Part shown: positions 26,201 to 36,281 of the stretch, one piece after another | Layout of the letters: each line of letters begins with the position of its first letter | How positions within the stretch are numbered: position 1 is the stretch's first letter | The notes under the pieces: model-generated | Told to the model about the DNA's origin: nothing | Database searches by the model: none | The model's input: the letters and a program-made list of their open reading frames with translations, nothing else | Source: Styela clava | Lineage: Eukaryota; Chordata; Ascidiacea; Stolidobranchia; Styelidae | DNA: 64,000 bases | Direction of reading: 5' to 3' | Assembly (NCBI RefSeq): GCF_964204865.1 | Contig: NC_135256.1 | Coordinates: 22,534,703 to 22,598,702, forward strand | Position numbers and translations under genes: made by a program

Positions 26201-27247
26201 TGTTATATTGTTACTTTGTAATTTTAACTGTAAATAATTTATATTTCCAAGGTTATTCGATTAAACGATTTGAAAATCACGAAAGTAAATTCTCACTTCT
26301 GCAAGTTGGTGCTTCTGGCATCCAATAGGCAGAGAAAGGTCCATGTAAAAAGTCTGGTTTCAATTCACAAGTTCGTCTGCTTGCCCCACTCAGCTTGTAA
26401 CCTGCTTTGCATCTGTAGGTGATGGTCTTCCCAACCGCAAACGATTGTTGATTTCCACCACTGTGGCTTCCGTGGGGAATTCTTCCTGGATTTGAGCAGT
26501 AAGTTGGAGTGGTTGGGTACAGAGTGTCATCGGTGGGCGGGTAGTATGTATTATCTGGCGTTGGGTAATGTTTTGGTTCATAAGGTTTCGGATTGTAAGA
26601 ATCTGGTTTGTACGTATTTGGTGGGTATACGTTGGGTATGTCTGTAAATAAAACGAACAAAATGATTTCAATAAATGTGTCATCTTTAAAGCATTAATAA
26701 CAGAGAGACACAATGTTTTTATAAATAAAATAATAAATAGGAAACGCTTTTCGTCAGATTAAATCAAAATCTGTAATGTCAATAATGTATGGTTGTTTCT
26801 ATTCAGCAAAATAGGTCTAAACTAAATATAGCTCATATCGAATGCTCAAAATCGAGCAAAATTTAGTGTATATAGTTCCTCAAATTAAAAACAATCTGCT
26901 ATCAGACATCAGAACTAATTTCAATTTTCATCATTTAATCTTGGATTTATTTTTAAATTTTATTCTATGAAGCTTCCAAAATTTCAATTTTTGGTACCAT
27001 GTTTGATTTTACGACAAAACAAAAGTATAAATTATGAGTGGAAGGAATTTTTTCATCAATTAAGGTTTCCTATAACATCTATCAGAAAATAGCCATTTTG
27101 ATTTTTTTGAAAGCTGTTTCAATACTGGACGCAAATTAAATGTTTTTCGGTATACTCACAGTCATCGCCCGTGTTGTAGAAACCATTGTCATCTGCGTAG
27201 GACAATCCTAGAATAGTTGCTACAGCAACAAATCCGAACAGCTTCAT
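14085..27247 (-). CDS. secreted multidomain protein: 2 sushi, 20 EGF-like, somatomedin B
   Basis: Twenty-four coding exons with GT-AG borders. In transcript order: 27247-27160 (signal peptide), 26641-26297 (Pro/Tyr stretch, sushi 1), 26087-25902 (sushi 2); EGF exons 24667-24545, 24263-24141, 24031-23912, 23089-22967, 22792-22673, 21652-21530, 21354-21235, 20704-20582, 20406-20287, 19929-19807, 18965-18846, 18290-18177, 17841-17728, 17603-17484, 17321-17199, 16793-16677, 16587-16462, 16090-15965, 15566-15444, 14550-14425; and 14275-14085 (somatomedin B, stop). Every internal border is phase 1 and the sum is 3237 nt, 1078 residues. There is no transmembrane segment, so the protein is secreted, probably matrix or humoral. 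Sushi plus EGF plus SMB recalls SVEP1-like mosaics, but this order matches no protein I can name. A TATA box lies 43 bp above the ATG. The last exon also holds a donor-like GTAAGA after the eighth SMB cysteine region, so a further 3' exon is possible. Confidence 0.85.
14425..18290 (-). other. EGF-like exons 12-20
   Basis: Nine exons of 38-42 codons, each phase 1-1 with six cysteines: 18290-18177, 17841-17728, 17603-17484, 17321-17199, 16793-16677, 16587-16462, 16090-15965, 15566-15444, 14550-14425. The first two share PCDDH and form an older pair. Those at 16090 and 14550 are also a pair (FPCE..VCDP.ATCED and GKPGHCK). The exon at 16793-16677 is the most divergent and lacks the usual aromatic-Gly stretch between Cys 5 and Cys 6. 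Confidence 0.85.
19116..19764. mobile_element. hAT-type non-autonomous element, intronic
   Basis: Terminal inverted repeats CAGGGTGGTCC and (from the other end) CAGGGTGATCC. Flanks are atatacca at 19108-19115 and atgtacca at 19765-19772, an 8 bp target duplication with one mismatch. The ends hold the GGCCCGC-type GC-rich blocks common in hAT MITEs. It lies between the A and B exons of the fourth EGF pair. No transposase frame is seen. Confidence 0.75.
21829..22324. mobile_element. hAT-type MITE with perfect 8 bp target duplication
   Basis: It starts CAGGGGTCAACAACTTACGG and, from the other strand, CAGTGGTCGGCAACCTTTTG. The octamer gcttagac flanks it at 21821-21828 and 22325-22332. The homologous intron near 20885-20910 reads gcttagacagttcg without any insert, a natural empty site. 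The 496 bp element therefore arrived after the EGF exon pair was duplicated. Confidence 0.9.
23592..23701. mobile_element. 110 bp palindromic MITE with 8 bp target duplication
   Basis: Inverted termini GGGGCTCCAGAAGTATGTGC and GGCGCTCCCAAAGTATGTTC. The octamer gtcactca flanks both sides (23584-23591 and 23702-23709). A related element occurs at 51584-51797, and a single half-like piece may be near 8250. Confidence 0.85.
23912..24667 (-). other. EGF-like exons 1-3
   Basis: Three exons (24667-24545, 24263-24141, 24031-23912) of 41, 41 and 40 codons, each with six cysteines in EGF order. The first two are close relatives: both contain DGYGGHKC and a GYT..YG.GC end. All start x-(A/V/I)-(I/V)-(N/D)-P-C. 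The calcium-binding EGF consensus is not met. Confidence 0.85.
25080..25433 (-). pseudogene. possible decayed exon(s), von Willebrand A-like remnant
   Basis: Between sushi 2 and the first EGF exon, an acceptor-like TTTTTAG is followed by a frame with CEHHGNC that stops after 23 codons. In the next frame comes [12 protein letters not shown] and, later, [13 protein letters not shown], resembling the start of a vWA domain but with the metal-site DxSxS replaced. Further fragments appear in a third frame. The gene model works in phase without this block, so I treat it as a relic. The vWA assignment is tentative. Confidence 0.25.
25902..26087 (-). other. exon for sushi/CCP domain 2
   Basis: Exon of 62 codons, phase 1-1, acceptor TTTATCAG and donor GTACGT. 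It reads through a complete sushi pattern: [31 protein letters not shown] and EPNCI, giving four cysteines and the conserved Trp. Only 62 residues long, it forms one intact module following sushi 1. Confidence 0.85.
26297..27247 (-). other. 5' exons: signal peptide, Pro/Tyr-rich segment, sushi 1
   Basis: Exon 1 encodes a short basic start and a hydrophobic core ([16 protein letters not shown]) followed by DDN, a standard signal peptide. It ends in phase 1 at a GTGAGT donor. Exon 2 opens with about 45 residues in which Pro and Tyr recur (YKP, YNP, YEP, YPT, YYP), a low-complexity linker or possible crosslinking site. A sushi/CCP domain follows, with Cys in [26 protein letters not shown] and APTCR. 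Confidence 0.85.
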
Positions 27248-27289
27248 TTTTCAACAAATATCACACTAATTTATTTAAGTATTGTGGTA

Positions 27290-27297
27290 TATTTATA
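27290..27297 (-). promoter_or_regulatory. TATA box of the EGF/SMB gene
   Basis: Minus strand reads CTTATAAATATACC, with TATAAATA centred about 46 bp before the start codon at 27247. This leaves room for a very short 5' untranslated region. Confidence 0.5.
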
Positions 27298-27299
27298 AG

Positions 27300-30200
27300 T
27301 TCTGCCAGATGCAAGAATCAAAATGCATGTTTATTTATTCACATATGTTATTGAGGGCACAGCAATTTTTATTTTCTATATATTCGTTTATTCCAAATTG
27401 AGATTCTAGTTTCTCCTGCGCTCATATGATTACACCAAGCTTATGTTTTACAAACAACGCGAATATCGTTACTACGGTTTTGCATAGTATAACATAGGTT
27501 ACAACTTTAACCCATTTTCTCAACTTTGCCTTTAAATAGCAGCAGCAAAACTAATCTGTCTCCTGGCGTTGGAAAATAGAAAAGTGGTATCAGATTAACT
27601 AGCGCATTACTTTTTATACCAATAGTTTAGTTGTTCACTTATCCTCTCGCCCCCGGGGATTTAAAACATTAATTTCACGTCACGCCTACATTGTCAAAAA
27701 TAAGTCTTGTCACATATATTTTTTAGAAAAATAATGAAATATATGATAATTTTTTGTTGGAACAATACTGAGAAATCATATTTAAATTGTATTTGTGAAT
27801 TATATATTTTTATAATTTTTACTTTACAAGACAATGAAAACATAATAAATGAATATACAAAAAAGTGAAATAGAAACGGCATATATACATGTTAAAAAAC
27901 ATGGTTAAGTTTTATTTAAACTTTTTAGGCGAAGTCAAACAACTGTGCCTTAAATATCATTAGACCAAATATATTTTGCGGATCATTTTAAAAGCAATTT
28001 CTCCGATTTATATCTTTCAAAAACACATTGAATTATAGGCAAATTTAAGTGTTGCAAATAGCAGAAAATCAAGTATATTGGGTCGGGTATAATCTAAAAA
28101 TTAGTCACCAAACCTGTAGTCAATATTCAGTCGATTTGGATTATTTTAAAATGACAAAACTTTAATGTAAAATGCTAGATCGCTACTCTGAGTGTTGCTG
28201 CGAGTGTTATTTGGCTCATTATTTTTGTGAAATTAACCAGTTATTCGCACAGCGCTGATGGCTGACATCAGTCAGAGTTTGACTTGTATATACCGATATA
28301 TAAAGATTATCATATAAGAGCAATCTTAAAGTAAGACAATTATTAAAGAAAAGAATTTCGAGATGAAAACTTTCATGCTTATTTAGATATCGCGAGAAAA
28401 ATATGTCAAATTATTCAGCATGTTAACCCTTTTATACAACATCTGTATTTTTTCTTCATTTATGTAAAAAAAGTTTATTTGATATCCACCTCAAACTCAT
28501 AATCTGTGTGCTATACCAAATTCAAATATAAGTCCTTAACGTTAAACTAGGTGGCTGATCGGTATCTTTTTGTTGTAAACTACTCCAAGTTTGCCATTCA
28601 CGTCGTTTTAGTCATGCAAGTAAGACAAAAATGTCGCGTGAATGAACATACTTTTCAGTTTCTATCCACTAACTAGTTTCAAATCGAGCTATATTTGTTC
28701 ATTCATCTGACTTTTGAGACATTGAAGATGACATTTATCTCTCACTAGCAAATGTCAGTGTTGAAAAAGTCGTAATTCAACTTTTTCCTGTGCAACCCGA
28801 TTTAATTAACTTGAATTAAAAGAAAAGAAAATTTGTAGTCACGGCTGACAAAAATTTTGTATCTTGGTAACTTTTGTAAATACATTCAACTGCATGCAAA
28901 ATAAAAACAAATATATCACTGACATTGTACTTGATTGAAACCCATCTAATTTTTGCGTTGGTTTTTAAAACAAATGTTTCGACTATGCCTTTATCAATGG
29001 TTTTTACTTGGTAATGCTTAATTTTTATCTGATGTAAGACGAGTTTTCTGAGAAACAGGTTAAAACTTCATATTTCATCTGTAAACTCCTAATTTACTGA
29101 TAAAATGCGTAGGTGTAGGTGTACATACGTGAGTCTCTACATCAGATAACTGCGGTGTGTTTAGTTGGTTTGGTATTTCATCGCATGATATTTGATCCTT
29201 GAGACGATCCATAATATCACTCGACATTGCTATGTGAGTTCGTTTATCGGGCATCACTACAGTTAATATCTCAATGACCCGCAGGGCGAAACTGGGAAAG
29301 TATTGCGTCGATAAACGTGTTGTTCTCGTACCGAAACAAGATTAATTTAACGGATTACAAATTAAAAATACTACAAATTAATATTACAATAATATTTGTC
29401 CCATATGAGTCATTATATATACATTCATTTGAACAAAATTGAGATATCTCTGTAAGTACGACACAGTCAATATGATGACGCCATTTTCGATACATTAGTT
29501 TCATCAATCTGTTGAATAAGAGTTTCTACGTGGTTTCTATACTCTATACTCAAAAATAGAACTTGAAGCTCCATTGAAAAAATCCCTTCTCATTTTTTCA
29601 TGTCTGATACATGACAAACATAATAAAAGTAAACAATTCTTTGAATTTTATATGCTCTGTGTTCAACGCTCATATACTCGGTTACATGAGGTATTTATTG
29701 ATGAGTCATTGATAAATGATGCTATAAAGAAAATGCCTGCTGTGAATTTCAAACAAAAACACAATTAGTTTCAAGATGTACAATGTCCTGAGATAGATAT
29801 TTTGTAAATATTTTGTATGTGCCATATAATAGCTATAAAGGCAAATACAAATAAGTACAGAATCATCAATATGCTGTTTAACATCGTGAAGTTGCATAAG
29901 ACCAAATCACGCTGCATTGCTTACGTCTAATCTTGTATAATAATAATAGTATGAGAATGCATGAGCAGAAACAAGTATGCACCAGGATTCTAACAAAGAC
30001 ACCCAGTGCTGCCTCACTGATATTTATTGTATGCCAGATATCTCGAGCACTGAAAGTTTTTTCCCGCTGAGGAAGTGAATGTTTGTTCAAAGCTTTGTTT
30101 GGAAATATGGCCAGGATCGCCTCACAAAAATAAATTTTTTAATACTACTAGTTAAAGGGGATGGTCCATGTATGCGAGAGATGCATCGCGAACTGTAAAT

Positions 30201-30985
30201 TAAGTATGCAATCGAACTTGAGATAAAAAAACGTTTCGAACAATTTCTTCCAATAAGGGAACAATCATACCATATGAAATGTAATCCTATTCGGACAAAT
30301 AAAAAATGGAATTTCTGGATTTTCAGTCGATTGTTTTTGATATTCATGTACATAATAAAATTTGCTTCCGGCAGTGGATTAAAAAGATTCTCAAATGCTT
30401 GTGAACTGAGTGAATTGTGAAGTTTCAATCATTGACACAATTAGAGCCTACGGCAAATTTGTCTATGAAAATATGCTAAATCATTACTTCTTTATATATA
30501 TAGAATTATTTTCGTGTTATGTAAAATTCAAATATTGGATAATAACCAAACTTGAAAAAAACTGATTAATATACACATAGCATATTTTAACCGGTATTGT
30601 ATTCGGAAAGTTTACAGAAAACTAAAAAAACGTTTTATGTAATGAGGGTTTTTTCTTTTATAGCGAGACAGAAATAAAGCAATTCGTCATGAACAATAGT
30701 TACATACATCTTGAGCCCTAAAATGAAAATTCCTATGTAGGTATCTATAACCACCCACCATGTTCCATGTAAATCGGCGGGAACTAAACATTTCCAGTAA
30801 AACAGATTCCACAAATCGGATTATGGCGAAGCAAGCGGAGTTACGAGAGGATGGGAAAGTAAACGATCACGTCGGAGATTGTGGGACGTCGGGTTTGAGA
30901 GGACAATATGTTAGATAAGCCAATTTCTAACTAAAAAAGTTCCACAAAATCTTGTGATAATTCCAACGAAACCTGTTTAAATTTG
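27300..30985. other. intergenic, no firm gene
   Basis: AT-rich, with many stops in all frames. The only block with mild coding character is the possible exon at 29129-29254. No clear repeats or transposon ends were noticed. Confidence 0.35.
29129..29254 (-). CDS. possible single coding exon, unknown
   Basis: From ATG 29254 the frame reads 42 hydrophilic codons (starts MPDKRTHIAMSSDIMDRL) up to ACTCAC followed by a GTATGT donor. The acidic/polar composition differs from the surrounding AT-rich noise. I found no partner exon downstream on this strand and recognise no domain, so it may be chance. Confidence 0.2.
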
Positions 30986-30989
30986 CAAT

Positions 30990-32492
30990 TGAAAAAACAA
31001 CAACAGATTTTTCCACAGTCGACGTGATTCTCTTTCCAAATTTGGTATTTATTTCATTGCATGTGTTTGTTTTGTGTTCTGTGGTTCTTTATAAGCTGTT
31101 CATTATCTCTACTTTATTCCAATGTAACGAAATTGAAAAGCAGTTTGTGGTAGAACGCTAAAAAGTCTTAATTTTAATCAACAACAAAGTATATTGAAAA
31201 AAATATTCACAAATGTAAAATATTACACTTTTAATTGATATTGAATTTAACAGTATATAGTATTACATTTTGAATCACAAGGTTCAAGAAAACATTTGTT
31301 GTATAAACAAACATTAATAATGAGATTTAGTGGCAAAGCAATCACTGGAAAAAAGTACATCAATAACAGGTACATTTTGTCGCTATAAGACCCATGAAAG
31401 CTTCAGAGGCCATATCTAATCGAATGATTGTTTTGTACCTTATCTGTTTTATATTTGTTCGGCATGCAAATAAATATATGAATGATGTGATTTTGGCCCC
31501 AATTTTTGCTTTGGAAAATTTAAAAAATAAAAGTTTTTAATTTTTCAAGACTCGAAATACGGATGACCGATGTTTTCCAACAATGCTTTCACCATACTTA
31601 AGCTATGGCTTATATATGAATCAAAATATTTCTTAAATCGAACTTCTGGCTTTTAGAGTTATTGTTGCAGACAGTTTGTGGTTTCCCTTTTTCTACAGCA
31701 TTGATATTTTACATTCGACTGGAGTTGAGCTTTGGAGCACGTATATTGGTTTAGCTAGACAGCGAGCAAATCTCATTTGCAACTTTGTTTATCACAATTA
31801 ACCCAAGCGACAACATATTACTTGCATTTTCGAATAATTTAACGCTCAACGTGTGAACATTTCCTTAGATTCCAAATAATGCGATGCAAAAAACGCAACA
31901 GGTTTGGCTACATCCGAAGTGATTCTCCTTCCAAAGTTGTTGTTTGTTGTTACATGTTACATGTTGTTACATGTTACATGTTGTTACATGTGGTTGTTTT
32001 GTATTCATAATTGGTTGATTATTTCAATCTAAATTTGAATTCATGGAATTAGCATTGAATTAAATGGATCCATTTACATCGGAGGAGTTCGTAAAGCAGT
32101 TTGTGGTAGCCCGCTAAAAGGTTTTCATCCAAATAAATAACAAATGAAGATTATTAAAAATTCACAAATCAAAAATATTACATTTTCAATCTAAATTATA
32201 TTTAAAATAATATTACATTTGAAATGTTAGGACATGAGTAGAATAAGGATACATTTATTCAACAAACAGGCTCGGTATAGCTCTGCTGGAATAATATTTA
32301 TGATGACGTCATAGTAAGATATAACCAAATATAACTACATTCTTCCTTGATTACCATTATAAGCAGTGTCTCTCAAAACTCAAAGCACTAAAAAAAATTG
32401 CAGCACATTCTTTATATAACAGAGTTCTGTGAATTATTTATTCTTGAAACTTTAATGCAATGAATGAGCCTGCTTTTACCCCCTTTAGGTCA
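30990..32492. repeat. partial copies of the 33-38 kb repeat unit
   Basis: From about 31630 to 32490 the sequence parallels 33330-34000 at an offset near 1700 bp. Shared phrases include tggagttgagctttggagcac, the block ggtttggctacatccgaagt and ttcgtaaagcagtttgtggtag. A weaker copy of part of the unit starts near 31010. At 31950-31990 the B copy contains a short ttacatgttacatgttg tandem repeat absent from the others. Confidence 0.65.
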
Positions 32493-33049
32493 CAGCCCTG
32501 CCCAATCTTTTTCATCTGGCGGGCCACTTTCACGTGACGAAATCGGTCGCGGGCCGCAAACGTTTGTACCAAACATTAGTACCAGATAAGTCCTGATTTT
32601 AGTATAGGTAATTACATAATACATAAAAGGCGAGTTTATTAACATTAAATCAATCAAATTAATAATTGCTTATTTCCAAAATCTTATTTAACGCGAACAT
32701 AACATGAACAAAAGTAGAAACATAAAAAGACAACGAGTCCGGGGACCAGTACCCAAGATATTGTTGACTTCAATATCTTTATAGTTCGTCGAACAGAGTG
32801 CACAGTTTTGCGAGAAATAAAAAAAAATGACGTTTATGTCCACCAGGGTACAAGACTTGACACATACGTAATAATAAAAACCGGCATTTGAACGTAGATA
32901 GGTGGAATGATGGCAGGAATAATTACACCAAAATCACGAAAGAGACTTATGTATAGTAAAATGTATGTAAAAATTTGAAAAGTCTGCTTACAAACTTTAT
33001 AGGGCGGGCCGCAAAAAACACTCCGGCGGGCCGCGGATTGGGCAGCCTG
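32493..33049. mobile_element. hAT-type MITE between repeat copies
   Basis: Ends read CAGCCCTGCCCAATC and, from the other strand, CAGGCTGCCCAATCCGCGG. Both are followed by GGCGGGCC-type GC-rich blocks in an otherwise AT-rich 557 bp. Flanking octamers are similar but imperfect (ctttaggt against ctctagga), so the exact borders are uncertain. Confidence 0.65.
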
Positions 33050-33329
33050 CTCTAGGACCAACTCTTCTTTGAAAAAATCCCCCTTCTAAAAAATAACATT
33101 GAAACAAAGTTTCGCTGTTGCCAGGTACAATTACCTTCTGTCGTGTCAAGACTTTCCAGTTTTCCTGCCAAATGTTCACGGTTGTACATCAGACAATCAA
33201 TATCTTCTTGTTGGATAAACCACTTTTTCCAATCCCATTTTTGTAAATCCTTATAGCATTTTTAATGAATATGTCTCATGTTTGGCGTTTTTCGCAACCT
33301 TGTGTATTCGATTTATGTGTTGAGCATTT

Positions 33330-35945
33330 CTGAAATCAAACTTCTGGCTTTTAATGTTATTGTTGCAGGCAGTTCGTGGTTTCACTTATTTCACAACATT
33401 GATATTTTACATTCGCCTGGAGTTGAGCTTTGGAGCACCTATATTGGTTTAGCTAGACAGAGAGCAAATCTAATTTGCAACTTTGTTTATCAGCAATTAA
33501 GCCAAGCGACAACATATGACTTGCATTTTTTATTAAGGAGTCAATTAGATTCCAAGTAATGCGATGCAAAAAACGCAACTGGTTTGGCTACATCCGAAGT
33601 GATTCTCCTTCCAAAGTTGTTCTTTGTTTGACTACATGTGGTTGTTTTGTGTTCATAATCGGTTAGATTATTTTCAATCTAAATTGGAATTCATGGAATT
33701 AGCATTAAATTAAATTAATCCATTTATATCGTGGAGTTCGTAAAGCAGTTTGTGGTAGCCCGCTAAAAGGTTTTCATCCAAATAAATAACAAATGAAGAT
33801 TAATAAAAATTCCTCATTTCCTCTAAAAATATTACATTTTCAATTTAAATTAAATTTAAAATAATATTACATTTGAATTATTAAGACATGAGTAATAAAG
33901 AAGCATTTATTTAACAAACAGTCTCGGAAAACAGCTCAGCTCGAATAATGTTTATGATGACGTCATAGTAAGATATAACTACGTGAATGCAATGAATGTG
34001 CTTGCTTTTGATCGTTCTCATTTTTTTCTGGTCAAGCTATATTTCTGGAAAAATTATTATGTATTTGTACATATTCACCCACCCACATAAAGTTTGTAAG
34101 CAGCTCGGTCGCTTTTGGGAGATTATTTGAATGAATATAAACCAGATACAGAGCTTTATTTTTTTCAAGAATAGCCATTATGAAAAGTACCATAAAATAG
34201 CAGCCTTTATAGGTAGATAGTCGATTCCCGTGTTATTGAACACACGTTATGGAATGTAATCCTAATCTCCTCCTCCTTCATTGGTCAATAAAGCACACAA
34301 TGTATTGAATGCCACATGTTGTTATATTGAGAGTTTCACAATTTATTCCAAATACAGATATTATATTGATAATACACTTAACTCTTAATGCAGTCAAAAA
34401 CAGAATAATATCACAAGCACAATATATTTCAGCCCTTTCGGCGAAACTGGAAACATACGACATCACATAGGCCGCTTATAAAGCAGGCTATATAGAACGA
34501 AGGCTTTATCGTTGTCGCGAATCATAAAGTGACCTCTTTCAGGGAATGCAACATACTATTAATATGGAGGAGTCAAATAACATTATAATCCACAGTTACA
34601 ATCCACAATCGCTACAGTACAATATTTGTATTGACTACAAGCTATTTCACAAATGCGTTTCTAACAGCTTCATGGCCGATACAAATACTTTTATTCAGAT
34701 ATCAAATTTTATTCACGATTTTTATCACGTTTAAAATTGTATGTTAATTCGATACGACAAGATATCTCCATTATCATCTTTTCCGTTTTCCTGCTACGCC
34801 GGCAAATGACGTCAATTATTTTACAAGAATGCTTTCATAATTGTGAATGTTTTCAAATAGTCCCTAAATAAAATCCGATGGAACAAACAACACAACAAAA
34901 ACTTTTCCAGCATGCTCCATACATCTTGGTTTCTTGTTCAGAAATGCCTATGCTTTTTCAAAACTATTTTTGTGGGAAGACGAGGCGACTGCACAAGAAC
35001 ACCCCTCGATATATTTGATTGTGATCGATTCTTGCAAAACAATTGAACCTATGTTTTATCTGTGATATTTTCGTTTCCCTAAATTAGGTTTCATTTACCC
35101 CAAAAATAACGTAATTTTTGATATTCTGTGCCTCCAAACAATCGGAGGATGTATGCTGTAGTTTTGCTTCTGTGACGACCCATATTTTTATCTTTTTAAA
35201 TGTCAATCTGTCTTTTGCTATCCAGTTATGATAGGCTGCCAGTTTTAGCAAATGCAGATGTGGTTGTTTCAGTTAGATTTCCTATGTTTTAGGGCCTTTT
35301 TATGTCTGGTAAATTGTTGCTAGTTCTTAAGTATGGGATACCAGGTGTGTTTAGTTCTGATTTTATGGCTATTAGATTAGGATTTGTTTAGTTATTGCTA
35401 GTCAGTAGGATGATCAGTGGTTAGCCGGAATGTACCGGATTTAGGAAACTGTCTTCAGATTTCAGTGATCGGCCTCTAATATAAAGAGTAAGGAAAATAG
35501 ATGATATCTTTTGAAAGACGGTCGAGTGTAATCCGCCTTCATACAGACATAATGTTGGTGTAAGCACAGTCGGAAACGTAAGGCTGAAATCGATCCAAGG
35601 TTGTTTGAAAGAAGTTCAATCCGAATAGATGATAAATGGACACAAAGATTAGATTGGTCATTGACACTTTTTTGTTTTGTTTATAATCACAAAAAAAAAT
35701 TGTGTTACTCAAAATTTTATTGAATGTTTTGTGGGTCTAAGATTTCGTTTGACGCTGAAAAGGGGCCCCAGGAGAATAAAGATTGTGAACCACTGGTTTA
35801 CACCATTATCCGATGGCGCCGCAGAATTTAATCGTAAACCAATGGAACCACTAACCCGATTTTGCTCAAATCACTCTGAAAATCGTCTTTATCAGAGTTT
35901 TTTTGATGAACTGGATATTTACCTCATTAATAACACACACATAAC
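33330..35945. repeat. tandem duplication, copy C (~2.6 kb)
   Basis: It matches 36282-38840 in order along its length: tttagctagaca near 33449 pairs with 36282, gcagctcggtcgctttt near 34100 with 37050, acaatatttgtattgac near 34620 with 37258, ggtcgagtgtaatccgcc near 35520 with 38423, and gaactggatatt near 35909 with 38815. Offset is 2.83-2.91 kb. The stretch gattgtgaaccactg (near 35785) is a hAT-like terminus (CAGTGGTTCACAATC). No intact frame is seen; function unknown. Confidence 0.7.
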
Positions 35946-36281
35946 GCTAGACTCCAACCATGACATACAAGGAACAAGCTGATTACAGGGCGGATCCCAG
36001 AATCGACTGACTTTAATTTTTCGCCAAACAGGACCGCAAACCACATTACAACCGTATAAGGAAGATTAGAACTCTCCGACATTACATCCATTTAAAAGGG
36101 GTGATCCGAGAAAACAAGACGCATTGGAAATAGTGCTGCCAGTAATAATAATGAAACTGGCGCTCTCGTTTTTCTCTGCTCAGTCCTCAAAGGTTTATGA
36201 CTTCACGTCAAGCATACGCCGAATCGTCTGAGCCACACAAAATTCTTTTTGCGGTGCTGGCCGCATGTTCGCCACCTCTGA

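Noticed and set aside
33278-33559. 93-codon plus-strand frame as a gene
   Set aside because: It lies wholly in the tandem repeat, and the sister copies break the frame.
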